From Cellulomonas sp. Root930 (GTDB lineage: Bacteria > Actinomycetota > Actinomycetes > Actinomycetales > Cellulomonadaceae): a stretch of DNA of 64,000 bases. Positions within the stretch are counted from its first letter, which is position 1, and each line of letters opens with the position of its first letter. The stretch spans positions 2,769,879 through 2,833,878 of the forward strand of contig LMJI01000001.1 of NCBI GenBank assembly GCA_001429255.1. Direction: 5' to 3'. Under the pieces are notes generated by a model, which had not been told where the DNA came from, searched no databases, and worked only from the letters and a program-made list of their open reading frames with translations. This document shows positions 19,305 to 27,901 of the stretch, piece after piece. The position numbers and the translations under genes are program-made.

Positions 19305-20491
19305 CCGACCTCGAGGCACCGGCGACGCCGTCACGGCTCCAGGACGCGCTCGACGCGGCGGACCTGGTCGCCCCCGCGTCGCTGTTCCCGTGCCTCGGGC
19401 GCGTGCTCCCGGCCGTCGCCGGCGCGATCGGCGTGCTGGACGTGCCGGACGCGGACCTCTCGCAGAAGACTCTCGGGCTGCCTGACGCGTCGCGCGTCTG
19501 CGTGGTGCTCGTCGACGGGCTCGGGCACGCCAACCTCGCGGAGCGCGCGGGGCACGCGCCGTTCCTGCGTCGGCGTCTCGCCGACTCCTCGCCCCTGACC
19601 AGCACCTTCCCCTCGACGACCGCGACCGCGATGGGCACGTTCGGGGTGGCGCTGCCTCCGGGCCGCACCGGGATGCTCGGGTACACGGTCCGCGACCCCG
19701 CCACCGGCGAGCTGGGCAACCTCGTCAGCTGGACCGGTCTGCCGCCCGCCCGCGAGTGGCAGCGCGAGACGACGGTGTTCGAGCGGCTCGTCGCCGCCGG
19801 CACCAGCGTGACGAGCATCGGACCGGCGCGGTTCGCAGGCTCCGGGCTCACCGAGGCCGCGCTGCGCGGCCCCGCCTACACGTCGGCCGAGTCGCTCGCT
19901 GCGCGGGTCGACGCCACGCTCGACGCGCTCCGCCGGCCGGGCGTCGCCTACCTGTACTGGGGCGACGTCGACAAGGCGGGGCACCGCCACGGCTGGGGGT
20001 CCTGGCAGTGGGGCGACGCGCTCGCCGAGCTCGACGCCGAGCTCGGCCGGCTCGCCCGGTCGCTGCCCCGCGACACGGTGCTGGTCATCACGGCCGACCA
20101 CGGGATGGTCGACGTCGACCGCACGCTCCGCTGGGACGCGGCGACTCACCCCGTGCTGGGCGACGGTGTCGCGCTGGTGGCGGGGGAGCCGCGCGCGCTG
20201 CACCTGCACCTCGAGCCCGGCGTCGACGCCTCCACGGTGGCGGACCGGTGGCGCGACGTGCTCGGGGACGCGGCGGTCGTGGCGACGCGCACCGAGGCCG
20301 CGGACGACGACTGGTTCGGAGAGATCTCCGCACACGTGCTGCCGGTGATCGGGGACGTGGTGGTGGCCATGACCGGACGCGCCACCGTCGTCGACTCGCG
20401 CACCCAGACGCCCGCCTCGCTCGACATCGTCGGGGTGCACGGCTCCCTGACCCGCCTCGAGATGCTCGTCCCGTGCCTGGTGGTCGCCTGA
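19301..20491 (+). CDS. Alkaline-phosphatase-superfamily phosphodiesterase
   Basis: A 396-residue enzyme of the nucleotide pyrophosphatase/phosphodiesterase branch. It has the first metal site VVLVDGLGHANL, the nucleophile region TSTFPSTTATAMGTFG with Thr in place of the alkaline-phosphatase Ser, WGDVDKAGHRHG and ADHGMVDVDRT supplying further metal ligands, and a late His (IVGVHGSLT). No signal peptide is seen, so it acts in the cytosol. ATG overlaps the DUF5998 stop and its own stop overlaps the tdk start. Confidence 0.85.
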   Translation: MTDLEAPATPSRLQDALDAADLVAPASLFPCLGRVLPAVAGAIGVLDVPDADLSQKTLGLPDASRVCVVLVDGLGHANLAERAGHAPFLRRRLADSSPLTSTFPSTTATAMGTFGVALPPGRTGMLGYTVRDPATGELGNLVSWTGLPPAREWQRETTVFERLVAAGTSVTSIGPARFAGSGLTEAALRGPAYTSAESLAARVDATLDALRRPGVAYLYWGDVDKAGHRHGWGSWQWGDALAELDAELGRLARSLPRDTVLVITADHGMVDVDRTLRWDAATHPVLGDGVALVAGEPRALHLHLEPGVDASTVADRWRDVLGDAAVVATRTEAADDDWFGEISAHVLPVIGDVVVAMTGRATVVDSRTQTPASLDIVGVHGSLTRLEMLVPCLVVA

Positions 20492-21150
20492 TGGCCGAGC
20501 TGGTCTTCTTCTCCGGCACGATGGACAGCGGCAAGTCGACGCTCGCGCTCCAGATGCACCACAACCACGCGGCGCGCGGACGTGACGGGGTGCTGTTCAC
20601 GCGGCAGGACCGTGCGGGCACGGCGACCATCTCCTCGCGGCTCGGCCTGACCCAGCGCGCGCACGAGGTGGACGACTCGACGGACTTCTGGTCGGACGTG
20701 ATCGCGCGGCGCACGCACGGGCGGCCGGTCGACTACCTGATCGGTGACGAGGCGCAGTTCTACACCGCCGCGCAGGTGGAGCAGCTGGCCCGGGTGGTCG
20801 ACGAGCTCGGTGTCGACGTCTACGTGTTCGGGATCTCCACCGACTTCCGCGCGCGCCTGTTCCCCGGCGCCGCCCGGCTGGTCGAGTTGGCCGACCGCGT
20901 GGAGATCCTCCAGGTCCGCGCGCTGTGCTGGTGCGGCGCGCGCGCCACGCACAACGCCCGCACCATCGGCGGGACCATGGTGGTCGAGGGCGCGCAGGTG
21001 GTGGTCGGCGACGTCGAGGCCGGTGCCGACGAGGTCGGCTACGAGGTCCTGTGCCGGCGGCACCACATGCGGCGCATGACTGCTGCGGCCGCCCGGGCCT
21101 CCTCGCCCAGCCCGCAGACGCTCACGTCGGTGGACGAGCTCAGCATCTGA
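20491..21150 (+). CDS. tdk: Thymidine kinase
   Basis: A type II thymidine kinase of 219 residues, feeding thymidine into the dTTP pool. The P-loop is GTMDSGKS (residues 9-16), the lasso/catalytic segment has LIGDEAQFY, and a zinc-ribbon is made from LCWCG and LCRRHH, where one Cys of the usual four is replaced by His. The C-terminal tail is long and disordered. It starts directly on the previous stop (TGATG). dut, also for thymidylate supply, lies 3.7 kb away. Confidence 0.94.
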   Translation: MAELVFFSGTMDSGKSTLALQMHHNHAARGRDGVLFTRQDRAGTATISSRLGLTQRAHEVDDSTDFWSDVIARRTHGRPVDYLIGDEAQFYTAAQVEQLARVVDELGVDVYVFGISTDFRARLFPGAARLVELADRVEILQVRALCWCGARATHNARTIGGTMVVEGAQVVVGDVEAGADEVGYEVLCRRHHMRRMTAAAARASSPSPQTLTSVDELSI

Positions 21151-21182
21151 CGGCTCGGCGCCCGCCGGTCACCGACCGCGGG

Positions 21183-22226
21183 TCACTCTGGTTTCGCTCC
21201 GAAGACGATCTCGTCCCAGCTGGGCACCTTGGCGCGGCCGCGGCGGGACCGCGGGCGCTCACTCTCGTCGTGCTCGGCGGCGGCCGCGGGCGTGGTGACC
21301 GGCTCGGGGACCGCGACGGGCGCCGGGTAGACCTGCGCCTCGGCGGCGGCGTCGGCATCGACCGGGTGAGCACCGGGCACGGAGGCGTCCAGCCGGCCGA
21401 AGTCGAACGCGTGCTGAGGCCCGAAGCCCTCGAACTCCTCCGGGTCGTCCTCGTCGCCGAGCTCCACCGCCTGGCGCACGCCGCGACGGCTGCGCAGGTC
21501 GTCCAGGAGCGAGGCGGTCTGCTCCTGCGGGTCCGGGACGGGTTCGGGCTCGACCGGCTCGGGCGCGTCGTGCGTCCCGCGCAGGGTGGCACCGTCGCCC
21601 TGGAAGTCGAACACCACGTCGCGCACGGCCGCGAGGTGGCGCCGTGACACCGGCTCGTCCGGGAGCTCGGTCTCGGACAGCCAGCGTGCCTCGTCCTCGT
21701 CGGCGACGACCGTGCGCTTCGCCGGGTCGAAGGTCCAGCGGGCCTCGTGCTCGGTCTCGTCCACGGCGAACCGGGCGAGGACGACCCACGGCCCGGACGA
21801 CTCACGGGCGGCGTCCCACGCGAGCGAGGCCAGCTCCACACCGCGTGCGGCGAGCCGATCCGTCACCAGGTCGCCGAGGGTCGGCGCGCCGGCCTCCCGG
21901 CCCACACGGGTGCCGCGGGCCTGCTCGGCGATGTGCTCCCGCTCGGCGAGCACCGGTCCCTCGTACCGACGGACGCGCTCCACGGGCAGTCCGGCGGAGT
22001 CCGCGACCTCCTGCGTCGTCGCACCGGCGCGGATCCGCGCCTGGATCTCCCGCGGGCTCAGTGTCCCGGCGCTCTCCGCGCGCAGCTGCTCGAGCTGCGG
22101 TCGGTCGCGTCGCACGGCGGCGCGCAGCGGTTCGTCGATGCGCACGCGGAAGCGTGCGCCGTCCGGGGCCACCAGGACGAGGTGCTCCCCGTCCTCGTGC
22201 AGACCCACCAGCTCCAGCTCACCCAT
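21183..22226 (-). CDS. sepH: Septation regulator SepH
   Basis: SepH (formerly DUF3071), 347 residues, an actinobacterial protein that binds FtsZ and promotes Z-ring assembly. The N-terminal domain carries LSPREIQARIRAGATTQEVADSAG and LPVERVRRYEGPVLAERE, a helix-turn-helix-like unit, then GPWVVLARF and ARWTFDP. The remainder is a long acidic disordered linker ending in a conserved basic tail SRRGRAKVPSWDEIVFG. ATG at 22226 follows GGGAGGTCGC. Confidence 0.92.
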   Translation of the reverse strand: MGELELVGLHEDGEHLVLVAPDGARFRVRIDEPLRAAVRRDRPQLEQLRAESAGTLSPREIQARIRAGATTQEVADSAGLPVERVRRYEGPVLAEREHIAEQARGTRVGREAGAPTLGDLVTDRLAARGVELASLAWDAARESSGPWVVLARFAVDETEHEARWTFDPAKRTVVADEDEARWLSETELPDEPVSRRHLAAVRDVVFDFQGDGATLRGTHDAPEPVEPEPVPDPQEQTASLLDDLRSRRGVRQAVELGDEDDPEEFEGFGPQHAFDFGRLDASVPGAHPVDADAAAEAQVYPAPVAVPEPVTTPAAAAEHDESERPRSRRGRAKVPSWDEIVFGAKPE

Positions 22227-22343
22227 GCGACCTCCCGGTACCTCGGGCACGAGCCTGCCACCGATCCGGCCCCACGGCGCGCACCCGGGTCGGTGCGGCG
22301 CGGGATCGTGCCGCACGGCGCCGACGCTGCGATGATCTGCCGC

Positions 22344-22976
22344 GTGGACACGGACATCCCCTTCGAGCCCATCCTCGAGCTGATCGGGGTCTTCGTCGGC
22401 GCGATGTCGGGTGCGCTCGCCGCGGTCCGCAAGCAGTTCGACGTGTTCGGCATCATGGTGCTCGCCTGGGCGGCCGGCCTCGGCGGCGGCATCCTGCGCG
22501 ACGTCCTCATCGGCGCGGTGCCGCCGGTCGGCATCTCCAACTGGCGGTTCATCATGACCGCCGTCGTCGGTGCGACCGTCATCTACTTCTTCCACCCCCG
22601 GCTCGAGCGCGCTCGCCGCTTCATCGTGGTGCTCGACGCGGGGGCGCTCGCCCTGTTCAGCGTCGTCGGCACGATCAAGGGGCTCGAGTACGGCACGACG
22701 CTCACGGCGGCCGTGGTGGTCGGCGTCATGACCGGCGTCGGCGGCGGGGTGCTGCGCGACCTCCTGTCGGGCGAGGTCCCGGTCGTGCTGCACCACCGCC
22801 AGCTCTATGCGATCCCCGCGCTGCTCGGGTCCACCGCGACCGCCGTGCTGTGGTGGCAGGAGGCCGTCACCACCGCGACCAGCGTGACGGTCGTGATCGC
22901 GGTGTTCGCGCTGCGGGTGGGTGCACTGCGGTTCCAGCTGAAGGCGCCCGGGCCGTGGCGGGGGACCGTGCGCTGA
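22344..22976 (+). CDS. TRIC-like cation channel (YadS/UPF0126 family)
   Basis: A membrane protein of 210 residues made of two three-helix repeats, typical of prokaryotic trimeric intracellular cation channels. Each repeat has the glycine hinge motif: GLGGGILRDVLIG and GVGGGVLRDLLSG, plus NWRF and VVLHHRQLYA. Prokaryotic relatives conduct monovalent cations. GTG at 22344 is chosen; ATG at 22332 is also in frame. It precedes the inositol monophosphatase by 12 bases. Confidence 0.85.
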   Translation: MDTDIPFEPILELIGVFVGAMSGALAAVRKQFDVFGIMVLAWAAGLGGGILRDVLIGAVPPVGISNWRFIMTAVVGATVIYFFHPRLERARRFIVVLDAGALALFSVVGTIKGLEYGTTLTAAVVVGVMTGVGGGVLRDLLSGEVPVVLHHRQLYAIPALLGSTATAVLWWQEAVTTATSVTVVIAVFALRVGALRFQLKAPGPWRGTVR

Positions 22977-22988
22977 GAGGATGGCCGG

Positions 22989-23831
22989 GTGAACCCCGAC
23001 ACCCCTGACCAGGTCCGTGAGCTCGTCGACGTCGCCGAGGTGATCGCCCGGGAGGCCGGTGCCCTGGTCCGGGACGGTCGCCGGGACGTCACCGTGTCCG
23101 CCACGAAGTCCAGCGCCCAGGACGTGGTGACGGCGATGGACCTGGCGTCGGAGGCGTTGCTGCGCCGCCGGCTCGCCGAGCTGCGTCCGCACGACGCGGT
23201 CCTCGGTGAGGAGGAGGCCTTCCACCCCGGCACGTCAGGCATCACCTGGGTGGTGGACCCGATCGACGGCACCGTCAACTATCTCTACGGGCACTCGCCC
23301 TACGCGGTCTCGGTCGCGGCGGTGCGCGGACCGGACCCGACGGTCGCGCCCGAACCCGCCACGTGGACCGCCCTCGCCGGCTGCGTGTTCTCCCCGGAGG
23401 ACGGACGGTCGTACACGGCCGGCCTGGGCCTCGGAGCGACCCTCGACGGCCACGCGCTGCGGGTGAACCCGCCGCGCCCGTTGATCGACTCGTTGGTGGG
23501 CACCGGCTTCGGATACGTCGCCTCGAGGCGACGCTCGCAGGGCCGAATCGTGGCAGAACTGTTGCCGCGGGTACGTGATATTCGTCGCGCGGGTTGTGCA
23601 TCGTTGGATCTGTGCGCCCTGGCCGCCGGCGGCCTCGACCTGTACTACGAGCGAGGGCTGCAGCCGTGGGATGTCGCCGCGGGCGCCTTGATCGCCCAGG
23701 AGGCAGGTGCGCAGGTCACAGGTCTGCGGGGTGGGCAGGCGCAGGAGGCGATGACGGTCGCGGGCGTACCGGGGGCCTTCGAGGAGCTGCGGGCGTTCCT
23801 CGAGGAGCTCGGAGCCGACTCGGACATCTGA
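22989..23831 (+). CDS. suhB: Inositol monophosphatase family enzyme
   Basis: A Mg-dependent phosphatase of 280 residues. The metal site is made from GEEEAF, VVDPIDGTVNYLYG and a late QPWDVAAGALIAQEAG, in the right order and spacing. Substrates in this family include inositol-1-phosphate, needed for phosphatidylinositol and mycothiol, and histidinol phosphate; the sequence does not decide. The M. tuberculosis counterpart in the same gene neighbourhood is suhB, which supports the name. Confidence 0.85.
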   Translation: MNPDTPDQVRELVDVAEVIAREAGALVRDGRRDVTVSATKSSAQDVVTAMDLASEALLRRRLAELRPHDAVLGEEEAFHPGTSGITWVVDPIDGTVNYLYGHSPYAVSVAAVRGPDPTVAPEPATWTALAGCVFSPEDGRSYTAGLGLGATLDGHALRVNPPRPLIDSLVGTGFGYVASRRRSQGRIVAELLPRVRDIRRAGCASLDLCALAAGGLDLYYERGLQPWDVAAGALIAQEAGAQVTGLRGGQAQEAMTVAGVPGAFEELRAFLEELGADSDI

Positions 23832-23991
23832 AAACGCTCCCACGGGGCGCGCCACGAAATCGGTCACGCGTCCGGTTCGCTCATCGCTCGAAAGTGGTGC
23901 AGAATCCCACCGCGCGCGGGAACAAAAAGCACGTCGCGTGCATTGATCCCGCGTACGAGATTCCATCCAGACACGGAGTGTGACGCCACAC

Positions 23992-24291
23992 ATGGCTACC
24001 GACTACGACGCCCCGCGCAAGACCGAGGAGGACCTGAGCGAGGACTCGCTCCAGGAGCTCCAGGCCCGGCGCTCCGACAAGAACTCGGGCGTGGTGGACG
24101 AGGACGAGACCGAAGCGGCCGAAGGGTTCGAGCTCCCGGGCGCGGACCTCTCCGGCGAAGAGCTCTCGGTACGCGTGCTGCCCCGGCAGGCGGACGAGTT
24201 CACGTGCTCGAGCTGCTTCCTGGTGCACCACCGCAGCCAGCTCGCCTACGAGCGCGACGGACGACCCGTCTGCTCGGAGTGCGCGGCCTGA
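23992..24291 (+). CDS. DUF4193 family zinc-ribbon protein
   Basis: A 99-residue protein conserved in actinobacteria (Rv2699c in M. tuberculosis). The N-terminal part is acidic and probably disordered (TEEDLSEDSLQELQARR); the C-terminal part has FTCSSCFLVHHRSQL and VCSECAA, two CxxC pairs that should bind one zinc. It is probably cytosolic and nucleic-acid-associated, but no function is known to me. It is preceded by a 160-base AT-richer spacer and followed by a very strong hairpin. Confidence 0.85.
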   Translation: MATDYDAPRKTEEDLSEDSLQELQARRSDKNSGVVDEDETEAAEGFELPGADLSGEELSVRVLPRQADEFTCSSCFLVHHRSQLAYERDGRPVCSECAA

Positions 24292-24320
24292 TCGCCTCCG
24301 CCCACGTCTTTCGACCGACC

Positions 24321-24360
24321 TGAGGGCCGGTCGCCCGGAGCTCCGGGCGACCGGCCCTCA
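24321..24360. terminator. Bidirectional terminator, perfect 40-base palindrome
   Basis: Two complementary 20-base halves with no spacer (24321-24340 / 24341-24360). It lies between converging genes: 29 bases after the DUF4193 stop, and its outer end includes the DUF3093 stop codon (24358-24360). Confidence 0.9.
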
Positions 24361-24837
24361 GTCGTTCAGCGCGGCGGCCAGCTCCGCCGGACGGCGGGTG
24401 GAGACGATCCAGTACGGGGTCGGGTCCTGCGGGTCGCGCACCTCGACCCGCACCGCGGTGTGGATCCACCCGCGCAGGCACAGGTGCGCGCGAGCATCCA
24501 GGCGGGGGCCCAGCTCGGACCTCGCCGCGGCGGCGTCCAGCGGGGCAGCCGGACCGAGCACCGCCACCGGGATGTGCGCGCCGCCCGCGCGGAACGTCCC
24601 GTCCCGCACCTCGACCCGCGGCGCCGCGCCGGCGAGCACGGCTGCACCGGCCGCCAGGACCGCGACGCCCACGGCTCCGGCGACGCGCAGGTCGACGGGG
24701 ACGAACGCCACGAACACCATGGCGGCGAACGCCACGAGGAGGACCCACCCGAGCGGACCGAGCCAGAGCCTCTCGACGTACGTGGGCGCAGCCGCCCGGG
24801 ACGAGGACAGCGGGGTGCCACGGGGCGCGTCGGACAT
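24358..24837 (-). CDS. DUF3093 family membrane protein
   Basis: A 159-residue protein with two transmembrane helices near the N-terminus (about 27-70), then a cytosolic beta-rich domain with [19 protein letters not shown] and [16 protein letters not shown]. It belongs to DUF3093, Rv2698 in M. tuberculosis, where it also sits next to dut. Its stop codon is inside the bidirectional terminator stem. It is divergent from dut with 38 bases between. Confidence 0.85.
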   Translation of the reverse strand: MSDAPRGTPLSSSRAAAPTYVERLWLGPLGWVLLVAFAAMVFVAFVPVDLRVAGAVGVAVLAAGAAVLAGAAPRVEVRDGTFRAGGAHIPVAVLGPAAPLDAAAARSELGPRLDARAHLCLRGWIHTAVRVEVRDPQDPTPYWIVSTRRPAELAAALND

Positions 24838-24861
24838 GCACCCAGCATCCCATCCGGCGGG

Positions 24862-24867
24862 TAGGGT
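24862..24867 (+). promoter_or_regulatory. -10 box for a leaderless dut transcript
   Basis: TAGGGT ends eight bases before the GTG of dut, the spacing expected if transcription begins at or next to the start codon. There is no ribosome site in the gap. Confidence 0.5.
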
Positions 24868-24875
24868 CGGGCCCC

Positions 24876-25346
24876 GTGACGGCCGACCCCAGCACCGAGG
24901 TGCTCCTCCTGCGCCTCGACCCCGACCTCCCCGCACCCGCCTACGCGCACCCCGGCGACGCCGGCGCGGACCTGGTCTCCCGGATCGACGTGGTCATCCC
25001 GCCGCAGGGACGCGTGACGGTGCCGACGGGTGTGGCCATCGCGCTGCCGGACGGCTTCGCGGCGTTCGTGCACCCGCGGTCCGGCCTGGCCATGCGCCAC
25101 GGGCTCACCATCGTCAACGCTCCCGGGACCGTCGACGCGGGCTACCGCGGCGAGATCGCGGTCACCCTGCTGAACACGGACGTCGAGCACCCGCTGGAGC
25201 TGCACCGGGGTGACCGGATCGCGCAGCTGGTCGTGCAGCGGGTCGAGCGGGTGCGCTTCGTGGAGGCCGAGCAGCTGCCCGGCTCGCACCGCGGGGACGG
25301 CGGCTTCGGGTCCAGCGGCGGCTGGAAGGCTGCGCCGACCGCCTAG
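24876..25346 (+). CDS. dut: dUTP diphosphatase
   Basis: A trimeric dUTPase of 156 residues that hydrolyses dUTP to dUMP and keeps uracil out of DNA. The five family motifs are present: [34 protein letters not shown] (with the catalytic Asp and the uracil-binding Tyr), [10 protein letters not shown] and [11 protein letters not shown] (the mobile P-loop-like arm). GTG at 24876, with no ribosome site and a -10 box eight bases upstream, looks leaderless. Confidence 0.95.
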   Translation: MTADPSTEVLLLRLDPDLPAPAYAHPGDAGADLVSRIDVVIPPQGRVTVPTGVAIALPDGFAAFVHPRSGLAMRHGLTIVNAPGTVDAGYRGEIAVTLLNTDVEHPLELHRGDRIAQLVVQRVERVRFVEAEQLPGSHRGDGGFGSSGGWKAAPTA

Positions 25347-25410
25347 GTCGGGACTACTGTCGATCTGTCAGCAACTGATGCGCGCGAGCGCGTCGAAGAG
25401 GAGTGAGCAC

Positions 25411-26178
25411 GTGGCGCTGTTCCGGCGTGGTGGCAAGGATTCCGCCCCAGACGACGCGGTCGAGACCGAGGTCGAGGAGTCGCCCGTCGTGGACGACGAG
25501 CCCGACGACGACGCCGTCCCGACGGTGTCCGCCCCCGTCCAGCGCACCGGCGGCCCCTGGGACGCCTCGCAGGTGGACGACGACCTCCCGCGCGTCGACC
25601 TCGGCGCGATCCTCCTGCCCGGCGTCCAGGGCATGGAGCTGCGCATGGAGATCGACAAGGCGACGGACGTCGTCTCCGCGGCGTCGATCCTCCTCGACGG
25701 GTCGTCGCTGCAGGTGCAGGCGTTCGCCGCGCCGCGCACCGAGGGCATCTGGGACGAGATCCGCGCCGAGATCGCCGAGTCCGTGACGCAGCAGGGCGGC
25801 TCGGCCGACGACCTGCCGGGTCCGTTCGGCCGCGAGCTGCTGGCCCGGCTGCCCATCCGGACGCCGGAGGGCCGCACGGGGCACCGGCCTGCTCGCTTCG
25901 TCGGCGCCGACGGTCCGCGCTGGTTCGTGCGCGGCGTGATCACCGGTCGTGCCGCGGTGGACCCGGCCGCCGCCACCGCCCTGGAGCAGCTCTTCGCCGG
26001 GATCGTCGTGGTCCGCGGCCAGGACGCCCGGCCGCCGCGCGACCTGCTGACCCTGCGGCTGCCCGGTCCGGGCACGCCGAACCTGCAGTCCGCCGAGCCG
26101 GTCACGGACCAGGACCAGCCGGCGGCGCCCGACTTCGACCCGATGACCCGAGGTCCCGAGATCACGGAGATCCGATGA
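25411..26178 (+). CDS. DUF3710 family protein
   Basis: A 255-residue conserved actinobacterial protein (Rv2696c family). It has an acidic disordered N-terminus and a folded core from about residue 47: RTGGPWDASQVDDDLPRVDLGAILLPG, QVQAFAAPRTEGIWDEIR and RGVITGRAA. GTG at 25411 follows GAGGAG. A TACTGT hexamer at 25355-25360 may be the -10 box, so it need not depend on the dut promoter. Its stop overlaps the next ATG. The function is unknown. Confidence 0.82.
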   Translation: MALFRRGGKDSAPDDAVETEVEESPVVDDEPDDDAVPTVSAPVQRTGGPWDASQVDDDLPRVDLGAILLPGVQGMELRMEIDKATDVVSAASILLDGSSLQVQAFAAPRTEGIWDEIRAEIAESVTQQGGSADDLPGPFGRELLARLPIRTPEGRTGHRPARFVGADGPRWFVRGVITGRAAVDPAAATALEQLFAGIVVVRGQDARPPRDLLTLRLPGPGTPNLQSAEPVTDQDQPAAPDFDPMTRGPEITEIR

Positions 26179-26543
26179 GCCTCAAGGAGCGCCTGAAGAA
26201 GGCGGTCGCGTCCCAGGCCGAGATCGAGGCCGACGAGGAGCGCGCCGACGCCCACCGCTCGGTCGGGTGCACGCCCGTCGAGCAGCTGCGCGACAGGTCG
26301 CGCGCGAGCGTCTCGGGCGTCATCCGGTCCGTCACGCTGCGGCCGCGCGAGGGAGTCCCCGCCCTGGAGGCGGAGCTGTACGACGGGAGCGGGTCCCTCG
26401 ACCTCGTCTGGCTCGGCCGCCGCGAGATCTCGGGTGTCACGCCTGGCAGGCGGCTGAAGATCGAGGGGCTCGTGTGCCTGATCGACGGTCGTCGCACCGT
26501 GTTCAACCCGCGCTACGAGCTGCGGCCGCGTCCCGGTGAGTGA
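26175..26543 (+). CDS. OB-fold nucleic-acid-binding protein (Rv2694c type)
   Basis: A 122-residue single OB-fold protein. RASVSGVIRSVTLRPREGVP starts the first strand pair, with ALEAELYDGSGSLDLVWLGRREI and PGRRLKIEGLVCLIDGRRTVFNPRYEL completing the barrel, resembling the OB domain of RecG-like proteins. It probably binds single-stranded nucleic acid. ATGA overlap with DUF3710 and an eight-base overlap with DUF3159 place it in an operon. The same order is found in M. tuberculosis. Confidence 0.83.
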   Translation: MSLKERLKKAVASQAEIEADEERADAHRSVGCTPVEQLRDRSRASVSGVIRSVTLRPREGVPALEAELYDGSGSLDLVWLGRREISGVTPGRRLKIEGLVCLIDGRRTVFNPRYELRPRPGE

Positions 26544-27294
26544 CCACCAGGCGGCCGATCCCCTGAAGGGGATGGACGCGATCGACGACGTCGTGCCGCC
26601 CGAGGAGGGTGGCCTGCGCGGGATGCGCGCGCTCACGGCCGAGCAGTTCTCGGCCGCCGACGCGGTCGGGGGAGTGCGCGGGGTCGTCGAGTCCGTGGCC
26701 CCCGGGCTGCTCTTCGTCGTGGTGTACCTCGCGTCGGGCCAGCGGCTCACGCCGGCGCTGATCGCCGCGGCGGGCGCGGCCGTCGTCGCGGTGGTGGTGC
26801 GGCTGGTGCAGCGCACGCCCGTCACGCAGGCCTTCTCCGGGCTCGTCGGCGTCGGCATCGGCGTGATCTGGGCGTGGCGCTCCGGCGACGCCTCGGACTA
26901 CTTCGCCTACGGGCTCTGGGTCAACGTCGCGTACCTCGTCGCGACGCTGGTCTCGATCCTCGCCGGCTGGCCGCTGGTCGGTCTCGTCATGGGTCTGTTC
27001 CGGGCCGAGGGGCCGCTGTCGAGCAACGGCTCGTGGGGTGCCGCGGTGGCGTGGCGTGCCGATCCGGTGCTGCGTCGCCGCTACGCGCTCGCCACGTGGC
27101 CGTGGGTCGCGATGTTCGCCGTCCGGCTCGCGGTCCAGGTGCCCCTGTACCTGGCGGACCAGGTCGCGTGGCTCGGCACCGCCAAGCTGGCCATGGGGCT
27201 GCCCCTGACCGCGCTGACCCTCTGGCTCAGCTGGTCGCTGGTCCGTGGGTCAGCAGCGCTTCCAGCTCAGCCTCGTCCGCTTCCCGAGCGGTGA
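26536..27294 (+). CDS. DUF3159 family membrane protein
   Basis: A 252-residue protein with about five or six transmembrane helices, recognised as DUF3159 (Rv2693c family) by GVRGVVESVAPGLLFVVVYL, RTPVTQAFSGLVGVGIGVI and SWGAAVAWRADPVLRRRYALATW. The function is unknown. GTG at 26536 lies inside the OB-fold gene. Its last 68 bases run antisense to the 3' end of ceoC. Confidence 0.83.
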   Translation: MSDHQAADPLKGMDAIDDVVPPEEGGLRGMRALTAEQFSAADAVGGVRGVVESVAPGLLFVVVYLASGQRLTPALIAAAGAAVVAVVVRLVQRTPVTQAFSGLVGVGIGVIWAWRSGDASDYFAYGLWVNVAYLVATLVSILAGWPLVGLVMGLFRAEGPLSSNGSWGAAVAWRADPVLRRRYALATWPWVAMFAVRLAVQVPLYLADQVAWLGTAKLAMGLPLTALTLWLSWSLVRGSAALPAQPRPLPER

Positions 27295-27901
27295 CGAACA
27301 GCAGCTCGTCCCGGCCCTCGAGCGTGTCGTCGGGGCTCGGGGCGATCGGTCGCGCGTCCCGCACGATGCACGCGAGCACCGTGTCGGCCGGCCACTGGAT
27401 CTGACCCACGCGCACGCCGGCCAGCGGGGAGTCGTCCGGGAGCGTGAGCTCGAGGATGTCCGCGCGCGACTGGTGGAACGTGAAGATGCGCACCAGGTCG
27501 CCGACCGTGACGGCCTCCTCCACCATCGCGGTCATGATCCGCGGCGTGGACACGGCCACGTCGACGCCCCAGGCCTCGTCGAACATCCACTCGTTCTTGG
27601 GGTTGTTCACGCGGGCGACCGTGCGCGGGACCCCGAACTCGGTCTTGGCCAGGAGCGAGATGACGAGGTTCGCCTTGTCGTCGCCGGTCGCGGCCACGAC
27701 CACGTCGCACTCGTCGGCCTTGACCTGCCGCAGGGTCGGGAGCTCGCACGCGTCGGCGAGCAGCCACTCGGCGTCCGCGACCTGCGAGACGCGCATGGCG
27801 GACGGCTGACGGTCGACGAGGGTGACCTCGTGCCCGTGGCCGAGGAGCTCGCGCGCGATGGAGCGGCCGACGGAGCCGGCACCCGCGATGACGACCCTCA
27901 C
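27227..27901 (-). CDS. ceoC: Potassium-uptake regulatory protein, RCK/KTN type (CeoC)
   Basis: A 224-residue TrkA-like protein with an N-terminal Rossmann domain (VVIAGAGSVGRSIARELLGHGHEVTLVDR, then VVAATGDDKANLVISLLAK) and a C-terminal RCK_C/TrkA_C domain (about 140-224, GVRVGQIQWPADTVLACIVRD). Such proteins bind NAD(H), nucleotides or c-di-AMP and gate potassium transporters. It overlaps ceoB by a GTGA junction. The paired ceoB-ceoC arrangement next to a divergent permease matches M. tuberculosis Rv2690c-Rv2692. Confidence 0.88.
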   Translation of the reverse strand: MRVVIAGAGSVGRSIARELLGHGHEVTLVDRQPSAMRVSQVADAEWLLADACELPTLRQVKADECDVVVAATGDDKANLVISLLAKTEFGVPRTVARVNNPKNEWMFDEAWGVDVAVSTPRIMTAMVEEAVTVGDLVRIFTFHQSRADILELTLPDDSPLAGVRVGQIQWPADTVLACIVRDARPIAPSPDDTLEGRDELLFVTAREADEAELEALLTHGPATS

